From positions 1 through 58,953 of the forward strand of contig JANXRY010000020.1 of the NCBI GenBank assembly GCA_025356635.1: 58,953 bases of DNA, read 5' to 3'. Shown here piece after piece: positions 8,652-16,769 of the stretch; position 1 is the stretch's first letter; every line of letters starts with the position of its first letter. A program made the position numbers and the translations under genes. The notes beneath the pieces were generated by a model that made no database searches, was not told the DNA's origin, and saw only the letters and a list, made by a program, of their open reading frames with translations. Source of the stretch: Gammaproteobacteria bacterium. Its GTDB lineage: Bacteria > Pseudomonadota > Gammaproteobacteria > Xanthomonadales > Xanthomonadaceae.

Positions 8652-9685
8652 ACGCCGTGCTGGAAAATCCGCGCGATCCACGCCCGCTCGATACGCTGGG
8701 CCGACCACTGCGCGATCTGCGCGTATCGGTGATCGAGACCTGCAATTATCGTTGCCCGTATTGCATGCCAACGGACTTTACGCTCGAGGAAACTGCCCTG
8801 GATCGTGCCCGGCGCCTGTCTTTCGATGAAATCGAGACCACCGTACGCGCCTTCGTGCGCGTCGGCGTCAGCAAGATTCGGTTGACCGGTGGCGAACCTT
8901 TGTTGCGCAAACGTCTGCCTGATCTGATCGCGCGATTGGTTGCCATTCCTGGTGTCGAGGATTTGGCGTTGACTACCAATGGTTCCCTGCTCGCGGCGCA
9001 GGTGTTGGCCTTGAAACAGGCCGGATTGCATCGCCTCACGGTCAGCCTCGATGCACTTGATGCAGGATTGTTTCGGGCACTGTCTGGCGGTCGTGGCGAC
9101 GTATCCGATGTGCTTGCCGGCATCACTGCCGCCGAGGATGCTGGGTTTTCGGCGATCAAATTCAATTGTGTGGTCCAACGCGGCGTGAATGAGAGTCAGG
9201 TGCTGCCTTTGGTCGAACGCTTTCGTGGAACCAGGCACGTGCTGCGCTTTATCGAATACATGGACGTTGGCAGCTGCAACGGTTGGCGACGCGAAGCTGT
9301 AGTGTCTTCGCGCGAATTGCGTGACACGATCTCGGCGCGTTGGCCTCTGCGACCGGTGTCGCCGAGCTATCGCGGCGAAGTCGCCACGCGCCATGCCTTC
9401 GTCGATGGCGCCGGTGAGGTCGGTTTCATCAGCTCGGTCAGCGAACCGTTCTGCGGCGATTGCCACCGCGCCCGGCTCTCGGCCGACGGCCAGTTGTTCA
9501 CCTGCCTATTCGCCTCGCGCGGGCAGGACCTGCGTTCAGCACTTTCCAGCGGCGAAGACGCATTGGCCGAGCGCATCGCCACACTCTGGCAGGGTCGGGA
9601 AGATCGCTATAGCGAACAGCGCAACGCGCCGGTGCCGGAGGCAAAACCCGGCAAGAAGATCGAGATGTATTTCATTGGCGGCTAG
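8648..9685 (+). CDS. moaA: GTP 3',8-cyclase MoaA (molybdenum cofactor biosynthesis)
   Basis: 345 residues. Radical-SAM enzyme converting GTP to 3',8-cyclo-GTP, the first step of molybdopterin synthesis. The N-terminal cluster motif [11 protein letters not shown]-binding LTGGEPLLR, and the C-terminal [4Fe-4S] ligands [18 protein letters not shown] are present. The protein ends in FIGG, and the terminal Gly-Gly is required in MoaA. ATG 8648 overlaps the MBL gene stop; upstream in-frame sequence lies inside that gene. No other moa/moe gene is in the window, so the enzyme is genetically isolated from its pathway here. The stop TAG shares a CTAG with aqpZ. Confidence 0.95.
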   Translation: MNAVLENPRDPRPLDTLGRPLRDLRVSVIETCNYRCPYCMPTDFTLEETALDRARRLSFDEIETTVRAFVRVGVSKIRLTGGEPLLRKRLPDLIARLVAIPGVEDLALTTNGSLLAAQVLALKQAGLHRLTVSLDALDAGLFRALSGGRGDVSDVLAGITAAEDAGFSAIKFNCVVQRGVNESQVLPLVERFRGTRHVLRFIEYMDVGSCNGWRREAVVSSRELRDTISARWPLRPVSPSYRGEVATRHAFVDGAGEVGFISSVSEPFCGDCHRARLSADGQLFTCLFASRGQDLRSALSSGEDALAERIATLWQGREDRYSEQRNAPVPEAKPGKKIEMYFIGG

Positions 9686-10380
9686 GTGTCGTCCTTGCTG
9701 ACGAAGCGATAGGCGAATGCGCCGATGATTGCGCCGGCGATGGGCGCGACCCAGAACATCCATAGCTGTTGCAAGGCCCAGCCGCCGACGATCAGCGCCG
9801 GGCCAGTGCTGCGGGCGGGATTCACCGAAGTGTTGGTCACCGGAATGCTGACCAGATGGATCAGGGTCAGACACAGGCCGATGGCGATCGGCGCGAAGCC
9901 CGCAGGTACGCGACTATCGGTGGCGCCGAGAATCACGAACAGGAACATCGCCGTCATCACCATTTCGGTGATCAGGCCGGCTTGCAGGCTGTACAGGCCT
10001 GGCGAATGTTCGGCGAAGCCATTCGCGGCCAAACCGCCGGCTAGATCGAATCCGGGTTTGCCACTGGCGATGCAGTACAGGATCCACGCCGCTGCCGTGG
10101 CGCCCAGCACTTGCGCGATCACGTAAGGAAGTACATCGCCGGCCTTGAACCGGCCAGCGACGGTCAGGCCCACGGTCACGGCAGGATTCAAATGGCAGCC
10201 CGAGATGTGTCCGATCGCGTAGGCCATGGTCAGCACGGTCAGGCCGAAAGCCAGCGAAACGCCGACTAGGCCGATACCGACATCGGGAAAAGCCGCCGCC
10301 AGCACGGCGCTACCGCAGCCGCCCAGAACCAGCCAGAACGTACCGATGAATTCGGCCGTCGCGCGTTTTGTCATGGACAT
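9682..10380 (-). CDS. aqpZ: Aquaporin Z
   Basis: 232 residues, six membrane segments and two NPA half-helices: [11 protein letters not shown] and [12 protein letters not shown]. The Arg after the second NPA and the small-pore context (RSTGPA) are those of water-selective AqpZ rather than glycerol facilitators. The second ATG (residue 3) is possible, but GGAGGG lies about 8 nt before the first. Inner-membrane water channel for osmotic adjustment. It lies downstream of SRP RNA on the same strand and shares its stop tetranucleotide CTAG with convergent moaA. Confidence 0.93.
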   Translation of the reverse strand: MSMTKRATAEFIGTFWLVLGGCGSAVLAAAFPDVGIGLVGVSLAFGLTVLTMAYAIGHISGCHLNPAVTVGLTVAGRFKAGDVLPYVIAQVLGATAAAWILYCIASGKPGFDLAGGLAANGFAEHSPGLYSLQAGLITEMVMTAMFLFVILGATDSRVPAGFAPIAIGLCLTLIHLVSIPVTNTSVNPARSTGPALIVGGWALQQLWMFWVAPIAGAIIGAFAYRFVSKDDT

Positions 10381-10447
10381 GCGATTTCCCTCCCAGGAAT
10401 GCGGATGCTCCGCCGGGCTACTCTAGCCCAGACATTCACTTAGGAGG

Positions 10448-10562
10448 AGGGTGGCAGCCCCTGCCGGCTGGCCTCGGCACCCGAATCAGTCAATACCGTT
10501 GCTGCCTTCCGGCCCTGGCGGGGTTTTCAACCTATCGTCGCGAGGGGCCGACAAGGGCCACC
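10448..10562 (-). ncRNA. ffs: Bacterial small signal recognition particle RNA (4.5S RNA)
   Basis: Read on the minus strand, the apical domain CCAGGGCCGGAAGGCAGCAAC carries the GGAA tetraloop (10507-10510 on the plus strand) and asymmetric loop that bind Ffh. The ends pair as GGTGGC (from 10562) with GCCACC (to 10450), giving a single long hairpin of about 113 nt, normal for the gammaproteobacterial type. Boundaries are inferred from this pairing and could differ by a few bases. It lies 28 nt downstream of tRNA-Ser and could be co-transcribed with it. It works with Ffh to target inner-membrane proteins. Confidence 0.92.
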
Positions 10563-10590
10563 ATAGAAAAGTGCAGCGTACTCGGTGAAG

Positions 10591-10683
10591 TGGCGGAGAG
10601 AGAGGGATTCGAACCCTCGGTACGGGGTTAAGCCGTACACACACTTTCCAGGCGTGCTCCTTAAACCACTCGGACATCTCTCC
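10591..10683 (-). tRNA. tRNA-Ser (anticodon GGA)
   Basis: 93 nt including encoded CCA. Acceptor GGAGAGA pairs with TCTCTCC, followed by discriminator G and CCA. The anticodon arm ACACGC-CTGGAAA-GTGTGT gives GGA (reads UCC/UCU). A long variable arm (TACGG...CCGTA) is typical of class II tRNA-Ser, and the T arm has GGTTCGAATCC. It is on the minus strand upstream of SRP RNA. Confidence 0.97.
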
Positions 10684-10714
10684 GCAGAGATAACCGCCTG
10701 AAACAAGAACGAAA

Positions 10715-10743
10715 AGTTTACCCGAACCGACCAGTCCGGACAA
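10715..10743 (-). promoter_or_regulatory. Probable sigma70 promoter of tRNA-Ser/SRP RNA
   Basis: On the minus strand TTGTCC (10743-10738) and TAAACT (10720-10715) are separated by 17 nt. The predicted start near 10708 gives a 5' leader of about 25 nt before the mature tRNA. This is one of the few recognisable -35/-10 pairs in the window. Confidence 0.55.
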
Positions 10744-10814
10744 CCGAGACCGCTTGCTGCTTGGCCGGACGCGGCCCACTAGGCACAATGGGTGGGTACC
10801 TTCCGAGCGCCGCC

Positions 10815-12416
10815 ATGTCCTATCTCGTCCTCGCCCGCAAGTGGCGCCCCAAGCGCTTTTCCGAACTGGTCGGGCAGGAACACGTGGTGCGCGCGCTGAC
10901 CAATGCCCTCGACAGCGGCCGCGTCCACCATGCCCTCCTGTTCACCGGTACCCGCGGCGTCGGCAAGACCACCATCGCCCGTATCTTTGCCAAGAGCCTG
11001 AATTGCGAACGCGGCACTTCGGCCGAACCCTGTGGTGAATGCAGTGCCTGCCGCGACATCGACGCCGGCCGCTTCGTCGACCTGCTCGAGATCGACGCCG
11101 CCAGCAACACCGGTGTGGATGACGTGCGCGCGCTGATCGACAATGCCCAGTACATGCCGGCGCGTGGCCGCACCAAGGTCTACCTGATCGACGAAGTACA
11201 CATGTTGTCCAAGCCGGCCTTCAACGCGCTGCTGAAGACGCTGGAAGAACCACCCGGCCACGTGAAATTCCTGCTCGCCACCACCGATCCGCAGAAACTG
11301 CCGGTGACCGTGCTCTCGCGTTGCCTGCAATTCAATTTGCGTCGACTGGAACCGGCGCAGATTTCCGGCCAGATCACCCGCATCCTGCAGGCCGAAGGCA
11401 TCGCCGCCGAGCCGGCGGCGATCGAGCTGCTGGCGCGCGCCGCCGACGGCAGTTTGCGCGACGGCCTGTCCCTGCTCGATCAAGCGATCGCCTACACCGG
11501 CAGCAGTGCTGAAGGCGGCAAGTTGGACGAACTCGGCGTGAACACGATGCTTGGCACGGTCGAGCGCGCGCGCATCGGCGAAGTGCTTGCGGCACTGGCA
11601 GACGGTGATGGCACGCGCTTGATGGCCGAGATCGAAAACATGGCGCAGTACTCGCCGGATTTCGGCCAGGTGCTGGAAGACCTTGCTGTGGAATTGCATC
11701 GCATCCAGCTGCACCAGATGGTGCCGGGTTTCGAGAGCGAAACTTCGCGCGTGGATGCGCCGGGCCTGGCTAAACAGGTTTCGCCCGAACGCGTGCAGCT
11801 CTGGTACCAGATGGCGTTGCTGGGGCGTCGCGACCTTGGCCTGGCACCAAGCCAGCGCAGTGGTTTCGAGATGGCCTTGCTGCGCATGTTGGCGTTTGTG
11901 CCGGCTCTGGCGTCGAGCGTCGCGCTGCCGGCCCCGGTCGCGAAGGCCGCGGCACCGGCGACGGCCGCACCATTGCAACGCTCCACGCCTGCAAGCTCGG
12001 AGACGCCGGCACAACGGCTGTCATTGCGGACCCCCGAGGAATGGCTTGCCTTGGTCGGCAATGCCGGTTTGAAAGGACCAGTGCGCGAGCTGGCTTCGCA
12101 TTGCGCTTTCCTCGGTTACGACGCGGGCGTGCTCCGGCTCAGCCTTCCCGATTCCTGCGCGCACTTGCGTTCGGACAGCCTCGTGCGCCGCCTGTCCGAC
12201 GAGTTGGCGAGCGGCTTGGGTAGCGCGCCGCAAATCAAATTCGAAAAAGCCACTGCCGATGGCGACACCTTGCATTCGCGTCAGCAGCGTGAACGCAGCG
12301 AGCGCCAGTCCGGCGCTGAGGCGGCTTTTTTCGCTGATCCGGTGGTCGGACAACTGCTCGAGCAGGGCGGTAATGTCGTGCCTGACTCGATCCGCCCCAT
12401 CCGTCCCATCGACTGA
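10815..12416 (+). CDS. dnaX: DNA polymerase III subunit gamma/tau
   Basis: 533 residues. Clamp-loader AAA+ ATPase. MSYLVLARKWRPKRFSELVGQEHV is the family N-terminus; Walker A is GTRGVGKTT, the zinc module is CGECSACRDID with an upstream LNCE, Walker B/sensor is LIDEVHML, and the SRC box is LSRCLQF. An Ala/Pro linker (residues about 385-410) separates the clamp-loader core from a C-terminal tau-like domain. It is shorter than the E. coli protein (643). No canonical A-AAA-AAG slippery site was seen, so production of a separate gamma form is not supported. ATG 10815 fits the conserved start; upstream TTG 10761 is in frame but poorly placed. First gene of dnaX-ybaB-recR. Confidence 0.96.
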   Translation: MSYLVLARKWRPKRFSELVGQEHVVRALTNALDSGRVHHALLFTGTRGVGKTTIARIFAKSLNCERGTSAEPCGECSACRDIDAGRFVDLLEIDAASNTGVDDVRALIDNAQYMPARGRTKVYLIDEVHMLSKPAFNALLKTLEEPPGHVKFLLATTDPQKLPVTVLSRCLQFNLRRLEPAQISGQITRILQAEGIAAEPAAIELLARAADGSLRDGLSLLDQAIAYTGSSAEGGKLDELGVNTMLGTVERARIGEVLAALADGDGTRLMAEIENMAQYSPDFGQVLEDLAVELHRIQLHQMVPGFESETSRVDAPGLAKQVSPERVQLWYQMALLGRRDLGLAPSQRSGFEMALLRMLAFVPALASSVALPAPVAKAAAPATAAPLQRSTPASSETPAQRLSLRTPEEWLALVGNAGLKGPVRELASHCAFLGYDAGVLRLSLPDSCAHLRSDSLVRRLSDELASGLGSAPQIKFEKATADGDTLHSRQQRERSERQSGAEAAFFADPVVGQLLEQGGNVVPDSIRPIRPID

Positions 12417-12428
12417 AAGAGAAAACAT

Positions 12429-12749
12429 ATGCGCGGCAATATCGCCCAGATGATGCAACAGGCCCAACGTGCGCAGGAAAACCTCAAGCGCGTTGAGCAA
12501 GAACTGGCCGAACTCGAAGTCACTGGCCAGTCTGGCGGCGGCGTGGTCAGCGTCACCATTACTTGCAAGTTCGAAACCCGACGCGTGCATATCGATCCGT
12601 CGGTGCTGGCCGATTCCGAAATGCTCGAAGACCTGGTGGCCGCCGCCTTCAACGACGCCGTCGCGAAGGCCAATGCCGAGAGCGCCAAGCGCATGTCGGC
12701 CGCCACCGCTGGCATGCAGTTGCCGCCCGGGATGAAGCTGCCATTTTGA
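12429..12749 (+). CDS. ybaB: YbaB/EbfC family nucleoid-associated protein
   Basis: 106 residues: an N-terminal helix with repeated Gln/Glu heptads ([27 protein letters not shown]), the [17 protein letters not shown] core, and C-terminal [14 protein letters not shown] followed by a Gly/Pro/Met tail ([12 protein letters not shown]). Small dimeric DNA-binding protein conserved between dnaX and recR. It is 12 nt after dnaX and 10 nt before recR, consistent with one operon. Confidence 0.93.
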   Translation: MRGNIAQMMQQAQRAQENLKRVEQELAELEVTGQSGGGVVSVTITCKFETRRVHIDPSVLADSEMLEDLVAAAFNDAVAKANAESAKRMSAATAGMQLPPGMKLPF

Positions 12750-12759
12750 GCGCGTCCAC

Positions 12760-13362
12760 TTGAGTACTTCCCCACTCCTCGAGCAATTGATCGAAGCCTT
12801 GCGCGGCCTGCCCGGGGTCGGGCCGAAGTCGGCGCAGCGCATGGCTTACCACCTGCTTGAACGCAATCGCGAAGGCGGGGTGCGCCTTGCCCAGGCGTTG
12901 CAGGAAGCGGTCGCGCGGGTGGGACATTGCGAGCGATGCCGTGACTTCAGCGAGGATAAGCTCTGCGCCACCTGTGCCAGTAGCGCACGCGAATGGCATC
13001 TGCTGTGCGTGGTCGAAAGCCCGGCGGATCGTAGGGTGATCGAACATGCGACCGGTTACCGCGGCCTGTATTTCGTGTTGCAGGGCCGGCTCTCGCCGCT
13101 GGACGGCATCGGCCCGCGTGAGCTTGGCCTGGACCGCCTCGCCACGCGACTGGCCGAAGGCGAAGTCAAGGAACTGATCATCGCCACCAACCCGACGGTA
13201 GAAGGCGAAGCCACCGCGCATTATCTGGCGCAACTGGCCCGGCAATTCGACGTGCGGCCCAGTCGCCTCGCGCACGGCGTGCCCCTGGGCGGTGAGCTGG
13301 AATACGTCGACCGCGGCACCCTGGCGATGGCCTTTGGATCCCGACAGGAAGTAATCAGCTAG
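12760..13362 (+). CDS. recR: Recombination mediator protein RecR
   Basis: 200 residues. The N-terminal helix-hairpin-helix ([20 protein letters not shown]), a four-Cys zinc finger (CERC...CATC), the Toprim domain ([16 protein letters not shown]) and C-terminal [19 protein letters not shown] are all in place. It acts with RecO to load RecA on SSB-coated gaps. The start is TTG 12760, the only start that preserves the N-terminal helix ([10 protein letters not shown]). Confidence 0.96.
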   Translation: MSTSPLLEQLIEALRGLPGVGPKSAQRMAYHLLERNREGGVRLAQALQEAVARVGHCERCRDFSEDKLCATCASSAREWHLLCVVESPADRRVIEHATGYRGLYFVLQGRLSPLDGIGPRELGLDRLATRLAEGEVKELIIATNPTVEGEATAHYLAQLARQFDVRPSRLAHGVPLGGELEYVDRGTLAMAFGSRQEVIS

Positions 13363-13487
13363 AGTGCGTGATCGGGCGGGCAGTCCCAAGGCGTGGCACG
13401 ATGTCCTCGCCATGCCCGCAGTCTGCATTCGCCGGTGGTGGGTGTAGGGCGCGACCCGATCGGCGCCCAGCGACTTCAGGAAACATC

Positions 13488-13871
13488 ATGAAGACTCACA
13501 ATGGGCATCGCCCCGGTGCCCACAATTGGCTATTACTGTCCTTGATCGTGTTGCTGGGCACCGCAGCGGCGCAGGCGTCGTCCTCTGGTTCGGGCAGCAA
13601 GGATGCAAAACCGGTCGCGCCAGCAATGGCTGAAACGCCGGCAATGGCGGATCGCAAGGCTTCGATGGATGCCGGAGTGTCGTTACTGGGTCCTGCGGAA
13701 GTGTTCACGGCAACACTGCTGGATTCCCAGGGACGCACGGTGAAACTCGAGAGCACCAATACCAAGGGTGATTGCCCGTCCGGCGCCACCAAGATAGAGA
13801 GCTGCTCCGGTGTCTATCCGAACGGAAACAGCTGGAGCATCGCTCCCTGCTGCCGGACCGTCACCGAATAG
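13488..13871 (+). CDS. Small exported protein of unknown function
   Basis: 127 residues. A signal peptide (hydrophobic WLLLSLIVLLGTAAAQA) precedes a low-complexity Ser/Gly/Ala segment and a compact C-terminal part with four cysteines in GDCPSGA, ESCSG and APCCRTV, suggesting disulfide bonding in the periplasm. I do not recognise a family. AGGAAA lies about 6 nt before ATG 13488. It lies 125 nt after recR and 82 nt before the HIT gene. The C-terminus is short for a catalytic domain, so a structural or inhibitory role is possible, but this is guesswork. Confidence 0.6.
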   Translation: MKTHNGHRPGAHNWLLLSLIVLLGTAAAQASSSGSGSKDAKPVAPAMAETPAMADRKASMDAGVSLLGPAEVFTATLLDSQGRTVKLESTNTKGDCPSGATKIESCSGVYPNGNSWSIAPCCRTVTE

Positions 13872-13953
13872 CGGAGCAGTGCAGCTCCACCTGTGGCCAG
13901 GGGCACTGCGCCTGGCCACTGTAAAAAGGCCGGAAACGCGAGGTGGATTGTCA

Positions 13954-14298
13954 ATGTCAGAATCATTGTTCAGCAAGATCATCCGCCGGGAAATCCCCGC
14001 CGACATCGTCCATGAAGACGAACACCTGATCGCCTTCCGCGACATCCACCCGCAAGCACCGGTGCACGTGTTGTTCGTGCCGAAACAGCCGCATGCGACG
14101 CTCAACGACGTGCCGGAAAACGAAGCCGAACTGCTCGGGCGGTTACTGCTCGCCGCGGCCGCCTACGCCAAGCGCGAGGGTTTCGCCGAAAACGGCTACC
14201 GAGTCTTGATGAACTGCAACCGCGACGGCGGCCAGACGGTTTTCCATCTACATCTGCATCTGCTCGCCGGCCGAGCGCTGGACGCGCACTTCGGGTAA
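13954..14298 (+). CDS. HIT family histidine triad protein
   Basis: 114 residues. The FSKIIRREIPADIVHEDEHLIAFRDI start and the triad QTVFHLHLHLLAG place it in the Hint/PKCI branch of HIT proteins, which hydrolyse adenosine phosphoramidates. The length matches E. coli HinT (119). ATG 13954 has GAGGTG 9 nt upstream. It converges with the slp gene, separated by a hairpin. Confidence 0.93.
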   Translation: MSESLFSKIIRREIPADIVHEDEHLIAFRDIHPQAPVHVLFVPKQPHATLNDVPENEAELLGRLLLAAAAYAKREGFAENGYRVLMNCNRDGGQTVFHLHLHLLAGRALDAHFG

Positions 14299-14308
14299 AT
14301 CATCGACA

Positions 14309-14340
14309 CTCGCTACCGCCCCGGCAGGGGTGGTAGCGAG
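14309..14340. terminator. Hairpin between convergent genes
   Basis: CTCGCTACCGCCCC (14309-14322), loop GGCA, GGGGTGGTAGCGAG (14327-14340): a 14-bp stem with one G-T pair. It lacks a following T tract on either strand, so it may be a mRNA 3'-stabilising hairpin rather than a strict intrinsic terminator. It lies 11 nt past the HIT stop and 9 nt from the slp stop. Confidence 0.55.
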
Positions 14341-14349
14341 CAGGATGCA

Positions 14350-14832
14350 TCACCAGAAGTAGGGCACGTGCTCGACGATCACGCGCGTGTCCTGGCGAAC
14401 CGGCCAAAGGTAGACCACTTCCGCTGCGACCTGTGGGTAGCGGTAGTCGTAGTCACCGATCTTGCGAGATTCGAAACCGGTGATGCTGCCAGTCACGGTG
14501 AGCTCGCGCCCGGCGCTGAACACTTCCGGATCGTAAAAGCCCTTGCGACAGGCGATGAACCGGCCCTCGCTCTTGTCGAGCCGTTCCGGGCGACCGTCGG
14601 AGCCAGTCTTGGTGCCGACGATTTCAAAGCAACTGTGGTCGCTGTGGGTATCTACCTTGACGATGGTGCCACCCCATCGGATGCGTTCGCCGCTGGCGTT
14701 GCGCTCGCCGGACTCCGCCGGCAAGAGGACCGAGAACTGGCCTTGCAATGGCGTCGGCATGGTCACGCAGGCGCTGAGCGTGCAGGCGCACAACAGGCTG
14801 ATGGCGGTGTGCTTGATGGCAGCGGTTTTCAT
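14350..14832 (-). CDS. slp: Slp family outer membrane lipoprotein
   Basis: 160 residues. A lipoprotein signal with lipobox LSAC (Cys near residue 22) is followed by the Slp pattern: RWGGTIVKVD near the start, GRPERLDKSEGRFIACRKGFYDP in the middle, and YDYRYPQVAAEVVYLWPV near the end. Slp is a starvation- or stationary-phase-induced outer-membrane lipoprotein of unknown mechanism. AGGAGAG before the ATG lies inside the end of the transglutaminase gene; the stop and start overlap as ATGA, so expression should be coupled. Confidence 0.85.
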   Translation of the reverse strand: MKTAAIKHTAISLLCACTLSACVTMPTPLQGQFSVLLPAESGERNASGERIRWGGTIVKVDTHSDHSCFEIVGTKTGSDGRPERLDKSEGRFIACRKGFYDPEVFSAGRELTVTGSITGFESRKIGDYDYRYPQVAAEVVYLWPVRQDTRVIVEHVPYFW

Positions 14833-16769
14833 TGAGTCTCTCCTGGTAATCTGAATCGACGTAAATCCTTGATCAAGCGATTTCGCTCGTCCGCGTTCAA
14901 TACCCTCCGAGCGTAGCGGGCATCGCTATAACGCCGGCTGAGCGAAACCAGCCGGGGGGCTGCGGTGGGTAACTGGCCGGCAAGCCGCTGCGCCCAGGCT
15001 AGGGCTGGTTCGTCCGCTGCCTTGGCCAAGCCGGCACGGCCGATTCGCCGGACGTAGGCGCGCCAGGCGCGTTCCAGTGCATCGGTGGGGCGATGCCAAT
15101 CGCGCAAGAGCCAGGCCAGCGTCAGCAGTAGCGCCAGACCGGCACCGACAGCGAAGGCCGTGACCAACTGCCAGGCATCGGCATCCTTGATGCCCAGTGG
15201 GCGCAGCAGGCCTTTTTGCCGCGCCGCATCGAAGCCGAGCACGAGCTCGTTCCATTGCCGGCGCAGGAAATCGGTGGTGTCGAACACTGGCTGCAACATC
15301 TGCCCGGTGAGGCCGGCGATGCCTTGCTGCTGACGCTGAAGATCGTCCACGGTGTCGAGGATATTTTCCGGCGCGATCGCTGCGGTCGGATCGACCCGCA
15401 GCCAGCCGCGCCCTTCCACCCAGATCTCGGTCCAGGCATGGGCATCCTTGCGATAGAGCAGCCAGTAGTCGCCGATCTTGTTGTAATGGCCGCCGACGAA
15501 ACCGGTGACCACGCGTGTCGGCACGCCGGCATTGCGCATGAACACCGCAAACGCCGAACTGAAGTGCTGGCAGAAACCGAGTTTGGTGTTGAACAGGAAA
15601 TCGTCGGTGGCATCACGCCCGACCGGTGGTGCGGAAATGGTGTATTTGAAATCACTACGCAGCATCTGCAGGAAGCGGTCGGTCAGTACCAGCGGATCGG
15701 GCGTCTCCTGGCGCCAACGCAATGCCAGGGCGCGCGTGCGTGGGTCGCGATCGGGCGGAAGTTGCAGATACGCAAGGCGCTGCTCATCGGGCAGGGCAGT
15801 GATAAAACGTGCCTGTGGTGCCGAACGCCCCAGGTAGCGCACCAGGTTGTTGATCGATTCGTTACTGACCGCAGTCAGGCTGCCATTGAGATGCGATTCC
15901 GGAGGCGCAACCAAGGGCAGGTCGAGCACCAGTAGATCATGGCGTTCGGTCGGCTCTAGCATCACTTCGTAATCGATGGCGGCGGTACCGGCTGCGATTT
16001 CCGGTGGCGGCGATTGGTCGGTGAATTCATCGCGATTCCAGGCCTCGCCATCGAAGCGCACCAGCACCGGGCCGCGCCAATACATCTGGTTGCGTGGTGG
16101 CGTTTTCCCGATGAAATGGGCACGCAACGCGGGCCGGTCGTCCACCAGGATGTCCAGCCATTCGTTGGGCGTCATGCGATCGCCCAGGCCCATTCGCGCC
16201 AAGGTTTTTTCCGGCAAGCCCCACATCGGGGTCGCCAATCGCGGAAACAACCAGAATCCGGCCATCGCCACCGGTAGCGCGATCACCATGGCCATCGCGG
16301 CGTGGCGCAACCCGCTCCAGCGCGCGAGGTTCGTTTGGCCCGGTAGCAAGGAAGCCCAGGCGACCACCGAGAGCAAAACTGCCGGCAGTGCCAGCCCGAG
16401 TGTGAGCGGTCCCTGGTCTTGTAAAAATGCGGCGAATGGCGCGAACAAGGAGAAACCGATCAGGCTGCGCGCGTCACGCAGCGAGTGGGTTTCGAAGGGC
16501 TTGAGCAGCAACATCGCCAACAATCCCGCACTGGCGGAATCGCGACCGATTCCAAAGCCGTAGCAGGCCATGACCCAGCCGGCGATCATGAGTGTCAACG
16601 GTACCCGCAACCAGACCGGCCAGGCCCGTCGCGACAGCCCGCCCAACAGTCCGCAGGCAATCAATACTCCGGCCAGGCCCATCGGCATCTGGATGAGCAA
16701 TGGCATGGCGCAGGCCGCCGCTGCCAATAAACAGGCCTGCCGTGCCTGCGGCAACAAGGGCTCAGCCAT
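14829..16769 (-). CDS. TgpA-like transmembrane transglutaminase
   Basis: 646 residues. The N-terminal third has several membrane helices (DUF3488 type). A large periplasmic transglutaminase core carries Cys in GFCQHFSSAFAVFMRNAGVPTR, His in KDAHAWTEIWVEGRGW and Asp in VDPTAA, the papain-like triad. One further helix and a cytoplasmic tail follow, as in TgpA. TgpA proteins are membrane peptidoglycan- or envelope-linked enzymes whose substrate is not firmly known. The start overlaps DUF58 by 8 nt. The MoxR-DUF58-TgpA arrangement is widespread. Confidence 0.9.
   Translation of the reverse strand: MAEPLLPQARQACLLAAAACAMPLLIQMPMGLAGVLIACGLLGGLSRRAWPVWLRVPLTLMIAGWVMACYGFGIGRDSASAGLLAMLLLKPFETHSLRDARSLIGFSLFAPFAAFLQDQGPLTLGLALPAVLLSVVAWASLLPGQTNLARWSGLRHAAMAMVIALPVAMAGFWLFPRLATPMWGLPEKTLARMGLGDRMTPNEWLDILVDDRPALRAHFIGKTPPRNQMYWRGPVLVRFDGEAWNRDEFTDQSPPPEIAAGTAAIDYEVMLEPTERHDLLVLDLPLVAPPESHLNGSLTAVSNESINNLVRYLGRSAPQARFITALPDEQRLAYLQLPPDRDPRTRALALRWRQETPDPLVLTDRFLQMLRSDFKYTISAPPVGRDATDDFLFNTKLGFCQHFSSAFAVFMRNAGVPTRVVTGFVGGHYNKIGDYWLLYRKDAHAWTEIWVEGRGWLRVDPTAAIAPENILDTVDDLQRQQQGIAGLTGQMLQPVFDTTDFLRRQWNELVLGFDAARQKGLLRPLGIKDADAWQLVTAFAVGAGLALLLTLAWLLRDWHRPTDALERAWRAYVRRIGRAGLAKAADEPALAWAQRLAGQLPTAAPRLVSLSRRYSDARYARRVLNADERNRLIKDLRRFRLPGETQ

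Noticed and set aside
8537-9466. Minus-strand open frame opposite moaA
   Set aside because: Antisense to a well-supported radical-SAM gene; no motifs.
10415-10429. Hairpin GGGCTA-CTC-TAGCCC between SRP RNA and aqpZ
   Set aside because: Only 6 bp and no T tract, so not convincing as the SRP RNA terminator.
12325-12331. T-TTT-TTC slippery-like heptamer near the end of dnaX
   Set aside because: A -1 shift here would stop two codons later and remove only about 30 residues, unlike the gamma form; no A-AAA-AAG or stimulatory hairpin is seen.
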